Source: Corallincola sp. (GTDB lineage: Bacteria > Pseudomonadota > Gammaproteobacteria > Enterobacterales > Neiellaceae). From it: a stretch of 5,483 nucleotides of DNA. Below, piece after piece: positions 1-5,129 of the stretch. Numbering within the stretch: position 1 is the stretch's first letter; each line of letters opens with the position of its first letter. The stretch spans positions 1 to 5,483 of the forward strand of contig JAGOCY010000127.1 in assembly GCA_017998495.1 (NCBI GenBank), written 5' to 3'. Below the pieces are notes generated by a model. That model made no database searches. It saw only the letters and a program-made list of their open reading frames with translations, and had not been told where the DNA came from. Made by a program: the position numbers and the translations under genes.

Positions 1-1
1 C

Positions 2-1009
2 CGTCTTGAGCTGGCGCCCGGCTGTCGGGTGCTGGTGGTGAATGACAGCTTCGGCGCGCTGGCGGTCAGCCTGGCGGGCCACGCCCGGGTGGTCTCCAGC
101 GGCGATTCTCACCTCGCCTATCAGGCACTGCAGGACAATTTGGCCCGCGCGGGCCTCGCTGCTGATGCGGTCAGTTTTGTGCCGGCCAGCGAGGCGCTGG
201 CAGGCCCCTTCGACTGGGTGCTGATGCGGGTACCCAAGACCCTGGCCCTGTTTGAAGAGCAGCTGATCCGCCTGCATGGCCAGCTGGCGCCGGGGGCGCG
301 GCTGGTAGCCGGGGCGATGATCAAGCATCTACCGCGCGCCGCTGGTGAGCTGCTGGCGCGCTACATCGGCCCGCTGCAGGCGTCGCTGGCGGTGAAAAAA
401 GCGCGGCTGTTGTGGGCCACGCCAGAACCCCGGCCGCAGCCAGTCTCGCCCTATCCCAGCCGCTACCAGCTGGATCAGCCGGCGCTGATGCTGGTCAACC
501 ACGCCAACGTCTTTTGCCGCGAGGGGCTGGATATCGGCACCCGGGCGTTCTTGCCCCATCTGCCCCAGGAACGGGGGCCGCTGCGGGTGGCCGATCTCGG
601 CTGTGGCAACGGTATCCTCGCCATCTGCTATGCCCTGACCAACCCCGAAGCCGAGCTGACGCTGGTTGATGAATCCTATATGGCGTTGCAGTCGGCCCGC
701 GACAACTGGCAGGCGGCGCTGGGCGAGCGGCCGGTGACCATGCGCGCCAGCGATGGGCTGGAGGGGCAGCCGGCCGCCAGCCTTGACCGGGTACTGTGCA
801 ACCCGCCGTTTCATCAGCAGCAGGTGGTGGGTGATTACATCGCCCGGCGCATGTTCCAGCAGGCCCACCGGGCGCTGGTCAGCGGCGGCGAATTGTGGCT
901 GGTGGCCAACCGCCATCTGGGCTATCACGTGCGGCTGCAGGAGCTGTTCGGCAACTGCACCACCATCGCCGCTACCCCCAAGTTTGTGGTACTGAAAGCG
1001 GTGCGCTAG
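2..1009 (+). CDS. rlmG: 23S rRNA (guanine-N2) methyltransferase RlmG, 5'-truncated by the window edge
   Basis: Cytoplasmic SAM-dependent enzyme; E. coli RlmG makes m2G1835 in 23S rRNA. The reading frame is open from base 2, and residues before the first in-window GTG (29) continue the family alignment (VLVVNDSFGAL against the remembered E. coli VLILNDAFGAL), so 29 is not the start; about 38 N-terminal residues appear to lie outside. The 335 visible residues show the RlmG/RsmC two-domain plan. An N-terminal degenerate methyltransferase-like half carries RVPKTLALFEEQL. A linker with NHANVFCREGLDIGTR leads to the catalytic Rossmann half, with the SAM loop DLGCGNG (bases 593-613), acidic VDES, and catalytic NPPFHQQ (bases 800-820). 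The C-terminus (ANRHLGYH, FGNCTTIA, KFVVLKAVR) closely matches RlmG and ends a few residues earlier than in E. coli. RsmC is the nearest alternative, but NPPFHQQ and FGNCTTIA favour RlmG. Likely cotranscribed with the next gene, 28 bp downstream. Confidence 0.95.
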   Translation, partial: RLELAPGCRVLVVNDSFGALAVSLAGHARVVSSGDSHLAYQALQDNLARAGLAADAVSFVPASEALAGPFDWVLMRVPKTLALFEEQLIRLHGQLAPGARLVAGAMIKHLPRAAGELLARYIGPLQASLAVKKARLLWATPEPRPQPVSPYPSRYQLDQPALMLVNHANVFCREGLDIGTRAFLPHLPQERGPLRVADLGCGNGILAICYALTNPEAELTLVDESYMALQSARDNWQAALGERPVTMRASDGLEGQPAASLDRVLCNPPFHQQQVVGDYIARRMFQQAHRALVSGGELWLVANRHLGYHVRLQELFGNCTTIAATPKFVVLKAVR

Positions 1010-1037
1010 CGCGTCCAAGGCGTTCATCGGAGGATAT

Positions 1038-1421
1038 GTGAAGGGATTTCAGCTGGGACCGCAGTGGCTGGTGATTGGCAAAGATCGTTACCCGCTGGCG
1101 CGTATCACCGACGTGCGTTTGCGCACGCTGCGCTGGCCTCAACACTTGCAGCGGGCGTTACTGTGTGGCCTGCAGTGGTCAGCCGTTGGCTGGGCGCTGG
1201 CGATGTTTCTGGGGGCTATGGCCATCTATCTGGCGTTACTGCTGTTCACCGTCGCCTTTGTCGGCGCCTTGGCCAACTATCGCAGCCACGAGGTGCAGGC
1301 GCGCTTTGCCGCTGTCGATGAAAGCGGACCCCACTGGGTCACCCTGTTGCGGGTGCGAGGCAGGGCCACGCTGTCGCGGGCCGAGGCTCTGACCGAAGCG
1401 CTTGGTTGCCGCTGCCCGTAG
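1038..1421 (+). CDS. Small two-helix membrane protein, DUF6232-like, function unknown
   Basis: A 127-residue protein starting at GTG with a strong SD, GGAGG at 1029-1033, four bases upstream; this decides the start over alternatives inside the frame. Residues about 5-30 (LGPQWLVIGKDRYPLARITDV) resemble the short beta-rich head of DUF6232-type proteins, in which a conserved 'I/V-G..-Y-x-L-x-x-I-T-x-V' run precedes two transmembrane helices. Here residues about 41-78 are strongly hydrophobic and long enough for a helical hairpin. A soluble tail of about 48 residues follows (YRSHEVQ, then VTLLRVRGRATLSRAEALTEAL), as expected for a cytoplasmic PH-like fold split by the hairpin. No catalytic motif is visible. 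The family assignment rests on remembered pattern only. Codon use matches the neighbours. The 28-bp gap from rlmG suggests one transcript, but nothing in the sequence ties it to rRNA modification. Confidence 0.82.
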   Translation: MKGFQLGPQWLVIGKDRYPLARITDVRLRTLRWPQHLQRALLCGLQWSAVGWALAMFLGAMAIYLALLLFTVAFVGALANYRSHEVQARFAAVDESGPHWVTLLRVRGRATLSRAEALTEALGCRCP

Positions 1422-1423
1422 TA

Positions 1424-1451
1424 ACTGTCACTGGCCACCAGTCTTGACAGT
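1424..1451. other. Bulged hairpin just after the membrane-protein gene
   Basis: Arms ACTGTCA (1424-1430) and TGACAGT (1445-1451) pair perfectly. Inside them CTGG (1431-1434) pairs with CCAG (1438-1441), giving an 11-bp stem with a 3-nt bulge (TCT, 1442-1444) and a CCA loop. It starts three bases past the stop codon. The following bases are G-rich with no T-tract, so it is not a standard intrinsic terminator; it could stabilise the 3' end of the rlmG transcript or attenuate read-through. Confidence 0.5.
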
Positions 1452-1536
1452 GGGTGGCGGGCGGTCGTGTCGCCGGCCATGGCTTGGCGATCCCCATGCC
1501 TTTAAGCTGTGGCCTTGATTGCGACAGGGGCAGGGC

Positions 1537-3330
1537 ATGAGCAACAAGATGACCATCGCGGCGCTGGCCGTGGCACTGATGGTGGCCGGGTGTGAGCAGG
1601 CGGCGACTTCGTCGGCCGGCAGTGTGGCCGCGCCAGCCAGCGCTGCTGCCGATATCAATCTGGCTTTCGACCAGTACAAGCAACAGTATCTCGACGCCTA
1701 CTGGCGGCTATGGCCGGAAGCGGGGCTGTTCGCCGGCCGTTATGAATTTGCCAACCAGCTGACGGTGCTGGATCTTGGCCAGTTGGGGGCGGTGGCTGCG
1801 TTTGAGCATGAGCAGCGGGCCAGGCTCGACAGCTTTGACCCGGCCCGTCTCAACGCCACCAATCGTGGTGACTGGGCGATCCTCGACAACCAGCTCAAGT
1901 CCAGCCAGTGGTACCGCGAGCAGTTTCGCGACCATGAATGGGACCCGTCGCGCTACAACATCGCCAGCGCCATCGATCTGATCCTCGGCACCGATTACGC
2001 CCCCATCGAGCAGCGCCTCACCGCCATCGGCGAGCGGTTGCTGCGGGTACCGGCCTACTATCAGGCGGCCCAGGCCAATCTCAACCGGCCGGCGTTGCCG
2101 CAGACCCGCCTGGCCATCGAGCAGCATCGCGGTGTTTTGAATCTGCTGGCTGGCCCGCTGGCCAAGGCCATTGCTGAATCGACCCTGAGTAACGACGCCA
2201 AGAGCAGCCTGAACGAGCGCAACAGCGCCGCCCAGCAGGCGGTGAGCGGCTACATCGGCGCGCTGGAGGCGCAGTTGCCGGCGCTGGAAGCCGGGCAGGC
2301 GCGCGACTTCCGCATCGGTGAAGCACGCTATGAACAGAAGTTCGCCTTGGATATCAACGCCGATTTCAGTGGCAAGGCGATCCATGAGCGGGCTTTGGCC
2401 GAGAAAGCCCGGCTGCACGCCGAGATGGACCGGCTGGCCATCGCCCTGTGGCCCAAGTATCTGGCCGATACGCCGCAGCCAGCGGAAGCCAAGGCGCGCA
2501 TCCGCGCGGTGCTGGCCAAGGTGGCCGACACCCACGCCACCCCCGAAGGTTTTGTCGCTGAGGTTCAGGCCCAGATCCCCGAACTGCAGGCCTTTGTCAT
2601 CGCCAATCAGTTGATGGATGTCGACCCGGACAAACCTCTGGTGGTACGCGAGACCCCCGAGTATCAACGCGGCTTTTCGGTGGCCTCCATTGAAGCGCCC
2701 GGCCCCTTTGCCAGCAGCGCCAACACCTATTACAACGTGTCGCCTGTCACCGCCATGGCGCCCGAGCTGCAGCAGAGCCACCTGCGTGAGTACAACCGCT
2801 ACACCATGCAGATCCTCAATATCCATGAGGCGATTCCCGGCCATTACACCCAGCTGATCCACGCCAACCACTCGCCCAGTCTGGTCAAGGCGCTGTTTGG
2901 CAACGGCGCCATGATCGAGGGCTGGGCGGTCTACAGCGAACGGATGATGCTGGAGCAGGGCTACGGCAACGACCAGCCGGAGCTGTGGCTGATGTACTAC
3001 AAGTGGAACCTGCGCGCGGTGGTCAACACCATCCTCGACTACGAGCTGCATGTGCAGGGGCTGAGCGAAGCCGATGGGCTGGCGCTGCTGATGGATGAAG
3101 CCTTTCAGGAAGAGGCGGAAGCCAAGGGCAAATGGCGCCGCGCCACCCTAAGCCAGGTGCAGCTGGCCAGCTATTTCAGCGGCTATCAGGCGATCTACGC
3201 CTTCCGCGAGGAGCTCAAAGCCAAGCAGGGCGAGGCGTTCAGCCTCAAGGCCTTTCACAACCAGTTCCTGAGTTACGGCAGTGCCCCGGTATCGCTGATC
3301 CGCGAGTTGATGCTGGCGGACAAGGACTAG
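1537..3330 (+). CDS. DUF885-family lipoprotein, putative zinc-dependent peptidase
   Basis: A 597-residue exported protein. I start at ATG 1537, with AGGGG (1526-1530) six bases upstream; a TTG at 1519 is in frame but has no better SD and would lengthen the signal peptide. The first 19 residues form a type II signal ending in the lipobox VAGC (Cys19). Residue +2 is Glu, not Asp, so outer-membrane sorting is expected. The rest matches the DUF885 (PF05960) pattern: a long helical N-terminal half, then HEAIPGH (residues 430-436, bases 2824-2844), then EGWAVYSE (461-468). The C-terminal block has SYFSGYQAIYAFREE and FSLKAFHNQFLSYGSAPVSLIRELML. The two His and the downstream Glu are the expected metal ligands, and the Glu after the first His the general base. 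The length, about 600, is usual. Substrate is unknown; peptide cleavage is inferred from the zincin-like motif. No key residue is missing. It has its own 115-bp upstream gap, so it may have its own promoter, though I found no convincing one. Confidence 0.93.
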   Translation: MSNKMTIAALAVALMVAGCEQAATSSAGSVAAPASAAADINLAFDQYKQQYLDAYWRLWPEAGLFAGRYEFANQLTVLDLGQLGAVAAFEHEQRARLDSFDPARLNATNRGDWAILDNQLKSSQWYREQFRDHEWDPSRYNIASAIDLILGTDYAPIEQRLTAIGERLLRVPAYYQAAQANLNRPALPQTRLAIEQHRGVLNLLAGPLAKAIAESTLSNDAKSSLNERNSAAQQAVSGYIGALEAQLPALEAGQARDFRIGEARYEQKFALDINADFSGKAIHERALAEKARLHAEMDRLAIALWPKYLADTPQPAEAKARIRAVLAKVADTHATPEGFVAEVQAQIPELQAFVIANQLMDVDPDKPLVVRETPEYQRGFSVASIEAPGPFASSANTYYNVSPVTAMAPELQQSHLREYNRYTMQILNIHEAIPGHYTQLIHANHSPSLVKALFGNGAMIEGWAVYSERMMLEQGYGNDQPELWLMYYKWNLRAVVNTILDYELHVQGLSEADGLALLMDEAFQEEAEAKGKWRRATLSQVQLASYFSGYQAIYAFREELKAKQGEAFSLKAFHNQFLSYGSAPVSLIRELMLADKD

Positions 3331-3336
3331 GGGGGT

Positions 3337-3355
3337 AGCGCCAGTCGTTGGCGCT
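3337..3355. terminator. Stem-loop directly after the DUF885 gene, weak terminator candidate
   Basis: AGCGCCA (3337-3343) and TGGCGCT (3349-3355) form a perfect 7-bp GC-rich stem with a 5-nt loop, six bases past the stop codon. No T-run follows, so Rho-independent termination is doubtful; 3'-end protection is as likely. Confidence 0.35.
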
Positions 3356-3361
3356 GGTCGA

Positions 3362-3506
3362 GCATTGCGATGCGCCTGCGGCGCGGTAGATGCCACTCCG
3401 TGGCGGCAGATTGCGGCTGCGCCGCAGCAGATGGAGGGGTTTCGCCCCCTCCACGACGAGCAGGAAGGCCGTTTCCGCACGGCCTCCCTGCACCCACCGG
3501 CGGCCC
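3362..3506. repeat. GC-rich hairpin-array repeat, copy A
   Basis: A string of small inverted repeats. GCAT/ATGC occupies 3362-3373. GCGCC-TGC-GGCGC is at 3372-3384, GCCAC-TCC-GTGGC at 3392-3404 and TGCGGC-TGC-GCCGCA at 3412-3426. TGGAGGGG/CCCCTCCA has arms 3432-3439 and 3446-3453. The last is a longer hairpin at 3460-3491, where GCAGG/CCTGC and AGGCCGT/ACGGCCT stack with one mismatch. The linkers repeatedly contain AGAT (GGTAGAT, GGCAGAT, GCAGAT). The final 47 bp (3460-3506) match copy B at 4787-4833 at 44 of 47 positions. It lies between the convergent DUF885 and small secreted protein genes. It encodes no credible protein: the open frames across it are GC-driven and lack an SD. Resembles REP/MITE-like extragenic elements in habit, but I do not recognise the family. 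Confidence 0.75.
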
Positions 3507-3708
3507 CCAACGATCACCACCATCGATAACTGTTGTCCGTTCTGCCGGGCTACGGGGTCGCCACAAAGTAACGTCCCTGTGCCTTAGTGGCTTTCGTCGC
3601 CGTCCAGGCGACTCAACCCTTACGCCCGGCTGGCCGTGGGGTGACTGGCGCCGTGCGGGTGGTGATCAAGGGGTGAGCGAAGACAGGGTGAGGCAGGATA
3701 ACCGCTAC
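3507..3708. repeat. Intergenic remainder with a 10-bp inverted repeat
   Basis: No gene seen. GATCACCACC (3512-3521) and GGTGGTGATC (3658-3667) are perfect inverted copies enclosing 136 bp, beginning five bases after the end of hairpin-array copy A. Inside is another stem-loop, GTCGCC (3596-3601) with GGCGAC (3607-3612). No transposase frame or T-tract terminator is present for either flanking gene. The pair may be a chance match or the ends of a small non-autonomous element. Confidence 0.4.
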
Positions 3709-4155
3709 TTACTGCAAGGGTGGCAGGCAGCTCAGCGGTTGCAGGCGGCCGTCTGTCACTTTGACCTCGCAGTACCAGTTAAGGGTACCGCCGCCCAGCG
3801 GCATCAGTTCGGCGGCAAAACGTACCCGGCCGTTGATAATGGCCAGGTCGGCAAAATCGACACTGGCCACGTCGCTGCGCAGATCTAGCGGCTGGCCGTT
3901 GGGGCCGGGCAGGGTGCAGATCTCCTGCTGCTCCAGCAGCTCCAGCGTCGGGGTGGCTAGCAGTTCAACCCGCAGGCAGGGATATTCCGACTCGCTGCTG
4001 TAGCGCACCCAGCGCAGCAGCTGCTCGCCCACCGGTTGCTGGCCGATGGCGACGGCCAGCGGGCTGACCGCATAAGGATCGGTATCGGCGGCTGGTGCGG
4101 CGGTCGGCGCCGAGGCCAGGGCTGCAAGCAGCAGATAGGCAAATGGGGTCTTCAT
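3709..4155 (-). CDS. Small secreted four-cysteine protein, function unknown
   Basis: A 148-residue protein with a classical Sec signal peptide: Met-Lys-Thr, a leucine/alanine-rich core (residues 6-16) and a likely signal peptidase I site after Ala23 (PAA|DTD). There is no lipobox cysteine. I start at the ATG at 4155-4153, with GGAG (plus-strand 4163-4166) seven bases away; the frame stays open upstream to 4239, but that extension is Pro/Trp/Ser-rich, overlaps sugE and would bury the signal peptide. The mature part has four cysteines (60, 80, 129, 143), consistent with two periplasmic disulfides, and looks beta-rich in its second half (VDFADLAIINGRVRFAAEL, then NWYCEVKV). I recognise no family or catalytic motif. 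It starts 46 bp after the sugE stop on the same strand, so it is probably cotranscribed, but nothing in it points to guanidinium handling. Confidence 0.8.
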   Translation of the reverse strand: MKTPFAYLLLAALASAPTAAPAADTDPYAVSPLAVAIGQQPVGEQLLRWVRYSSESEYPCLRVELLATPTLELLEQQEICTLPGPNGQPLDLRSDVASVDFADLAIINGRVRFAAELMPLGGGTLNWYCEVKVTDGRLQPLSCLPPLQ

Positions 4156-4201
4156 CGGTGATCTCCAGTGCCGAGCGCTTGGCGACATGCCGAGGGCGGT
4201 G

Positions 4202-4519
4202 CTAGTGGGCCAGCTTGAGGGTGGCCACGCCGGCCACAATCAAAGCTACCCCTAAGTAACGGGCAATGGAGCTGGGGTCGCCGTAGTAGAGCACCCCGAC
4301 CATAAAGGTGCCGGCCGCTCCAATGCCGGTCCACACCGCATAGGCGGTGCCAATGGGGATCTGGCGCTGAGCAAGCCACAGCAGCCAGCCGCTGACCGCC
4401 ATAAAGGCCACCGCCAGGGCAATGCCAGACCAGCGGCTGTCGGGGTTTTGCGCCATTTTCAAACCAACCGGCCAGCCAATCTCAAACAGGCCAGCCAGTA
4501 CCAGATAGATCCAGGCCAT
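4202..4519 (-). CDS. sugE: SMR-family guanidinium exporter SugE/Gdx
   Basis: A 105-residue inner-membrane protein of the small multidrug resistance family, SugE/Gdx branch, whose characterised members export guanidinium in exchange for protons as antiparallel dimers. Four hydrophobic helices lie at about residues 2-21, 31-50, 56-79 and 84-103. The essential helix-1 glutamate is Glu13, in the Gdx-type context G10-x-x-E13-x-x-W16 followed by GLK (19-21). Helix 3 has the Gdx block GTAYAVWTGIGA (57-68), and LIVAGVATLKL ends helix 4. These separate it from EmrE/Qac-type drug exporters. The start is ATG with GGAGG (CCTCC on the plus strand, 4525-4529) five bases upstream. Length is standard for the family. 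I saw none of the guanidine riboswitch classes in its leader: in particular, no paired hairpins with ACGR loops as in class II. First gene of a likely two-gene minus-strand operon. Confidence 0.95.
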   Translation of the reverse strand: MAWIYLVLAGLFEIGWPVGLKMAQNPDSRWSGIALAVAFMAVSGWLLWLAQRQIPIGTAYAVWTGIGAAGTFMVGVLYYGDPSSIARYLGVALIVAGVATLKLAH

Positions 4520-4547
4520 GGTTACCTCCAGTTAGCACGCCAGCACG

Positions 4548-4562
4548 ATCACCATTAGTGAT
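4548..4562. promoter_or_regulatory. Interrupted palindrome in the sugE leader, possible operator
   Basis: ATCAC (4548-4552), five bases, then GTGAT (4558-4562): a perfect 5-5-5 dyad 28 bp upstream of the sugE ATG and upstream of its SD. On RNA it would be a weak hairpin; on DNA it has the form of a dimeric repressor half-site pair. A second small hairpin, CAGGC/GCCTG (4591-4605), lies further upstream. A TTGACA on the minus strand (plus 4618-4623) has no matching -10 at normal spacing, so no promoter is called. Confidence 0.25.
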
Positions 4563-4643
4563 GACAAGGTAATGGCCGGCTACGGGCGTTCAGGCTTGTC
4601 GCCTGTTCACTGGTCGTTGTCAAGTGCGGGCCGGGGTAATGGT

Positions 4644-4833
4644 GCCTGCTGCGCAGGCGGATACGCCTGCGGCACGGCGTGTTTTGTACCGCTACGCGGT
4701 AGTTGTGGCTGCGCTGCAGACTGCCACTGCGTGGCGGTAGATTGCGCCTGCGCGCCCGGATGCAAGGTACCGCCGTCACGTGATGGGCAGGAAGGCCGTT
4801 GCCGCACGCCCTCACTGCACCCACCGGCGGCCC
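4644..4833. repeat. GC-rich hairpin-array repeat, copy B
   Basis: Same architecture and orientation as copy A, but longer and more worn. GCCTGC-TGC-GCAGGC is at 4644-4658. ACGCC/GGCGT has arms 4663-4667 and 4676-4680. TACCGC-TAC-GCGGTA is at 4687-4701, CTGC-GCT-GCAG at 4709-4719, GCCAC-TGC-GTGGC at 4723-4735, and a short GCG/CGC pair near 4744-4753. Unit centres fall at about 4651, 4669-4672, 4694, 4714, 4729 and 4749. It ends in the 47-bp module 4787-4833 (44/47 identical to 3460-3506); there the terminal stem has gained mismatches relative to copy A. It sits between the divergent sugE and the right-hand lipoprotein gene. No protein is supported on either strand. Confidence 0.72.
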
Positions 4834-4969
4834 GGTAGAGCAGCGCTATTGCTATTCGTGGCCTGTTCCGGTGCTGTTGGTGGGCCGCTCGACGGTAGAT
4901 CCATGTACCAGGCTCGCTCTCGGTGGCCTCCTGTCACCTCGCCCCCCACCGGCCCTGATGCCGTGCTCT
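4834..4969. other. Intergenic stretch, no gene seen
   Basis: Between copy B and the 4970 hairpin I see no open frame with an SD, no RNA gene and no terminator. A single GGTAGAT (4894-4900), the linker motif of the hairpin arrays, may be a decayed array unit. Confidence 0.5.
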
Positions 4970-5001
4970 GCCGCTGCGTGGAGGGGGGCTAATGCAGCGG
5001 C
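4970..5001. other. Strong stem-loop in the divergent intergenic region
   Basis: GCCGCTGC (4970-4977) and GCAGCGGC (4994-5001) form a perfect 8-bp stem, extendable by a G-T and a T-A pair, with a G-rich loop (GTGGAGGGGGGCTAAT). It ends ten bases before the CRP-like site. No T-tract on either side, so it is not a standard terminator; it could insulate the downstream promoter or be another extragenic palindrome. Confidence 0.5.
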
Positions 5002-5010
5002 CCAAGAGAT

Positions 5011-5026
5011 TGTGACTTGATTCACT
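5011..5026 (+). promoter_or_regulatory. CRP/Vfr-like binding site
   Basis: TGTGA-N6-TCACT matches 9 of the 10 core positions of the CRP consensus TGTGA-N6-TCACA. It lies 96 bp upstream of the lipoprotein ATG at 5123, in otherwise GC-rich DNA. Its centre (5018.5) is about 42 bp upstream of a transcript start predicted from the weak extended -10 at 5046-5054, close to class II activator geometry. Function is inferred from motif and position only. Confidence 0.45.
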
Positions 5027-5045
5027 GCAGATGAGCGCCCTTGGG

Positions 5046-5054
5046 TGCTAGCGT
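5046..5054 (+). promoter_or_regulatory. Weak extended -10 candidate
   Basis: TGC-TAGCGT has the extended -10 TGn, but only three of six TATAAT positions. No -35 is present at normal spacing, as would be expected of an activator-dependent promoter. Its value comes only from its spacing to the CRP-like site; the predicted start is near 5061. Confidence 0.2.
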
Positions 5055-5080
5055 CCCTTGGCTCACAAACCGAGGCAAGG

Positions 5081-5129
5081 ATGCTCTGCGATGACGAATG
5101 CCCCGCTCACCATTGATGTTGTATGGTGA
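5081..5129 (+). other. Possible short leader ORFs before the lipoprotein gene
   Basis: Two overlapping mini-ORFs have better initiation signals than the gene they precede. ATG 5081 (MLCDDECPAHH, stop 5114-5116) follows GAGG (5072-5075) by five bases. ATG 5091 (MTNAPLTIDVVW, stop 5127-5129) follows AAGGA (5077-5081) by nine bases, and its stop lies just inside the lipoprotein coding start, overlapping it by seven bases. That arrangement would allow translational coupling. Frames this short arise easily by chance. Confidence 0.2.

Noticed and set aside
1444..1472. TTGACA as -35 of a promoter for the DUF885 gene
   Set aside because: No TATAAT-like hexamer at 16-18 bp; the TTGACA is also part of the hairpin arm at 1445-1451.
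1519..1536. TTG start for the DUF885 lipoprotein
   Set aside because: ATG 1537 has a better-placed SD and gives a normal-length lipoprotein signal with Cys at position 19.
1708..3051. 447-codon minus-strand frame inside the DUF885 gene
   Set aside because: Antisense shadow of a well-supported coding frame with family motifs; its translation has no recognisable domain.
3362..3506. CRISPR array or integron attC site
   Set aside because: The units are hairpins with differing arms rather than identical repeats with unique spacers. No Cas or integrase gene is near, and no attC-type R/L box pairs were recognised.
3370..3888. 172-codon plus-strand open frame across the convergent intergenic region
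   Set aside because: It covers the hairpin array, lacks an SD, overlaps the secreted-protein gene on the other strand, and its composition is explained by GC-rich palindromes.
3511..4554. 9-bp direct repeat CGATCACCA at 3511-3519 and 4546-4554
   Set aside because: Positions relative to the two hairpin arrays do not correspond (after copy A, before copy B), and the match is short enough for chance.
4520..4640. Guanidine riboswitch in the sugE leader
   Set aside because: Looked for the paired ACGR-loop hairpins of class II and for obvious class I or III features; the hairpins present have loops such as GACAA and TAATG, so no class was called.
4555..4838. Open frames on both strands over hairpin-array copy B
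   Set aside because: Arg/Cys/Pro-rich translations without SD or family features; both strands are open only because the array is GC-rich and palindromic.
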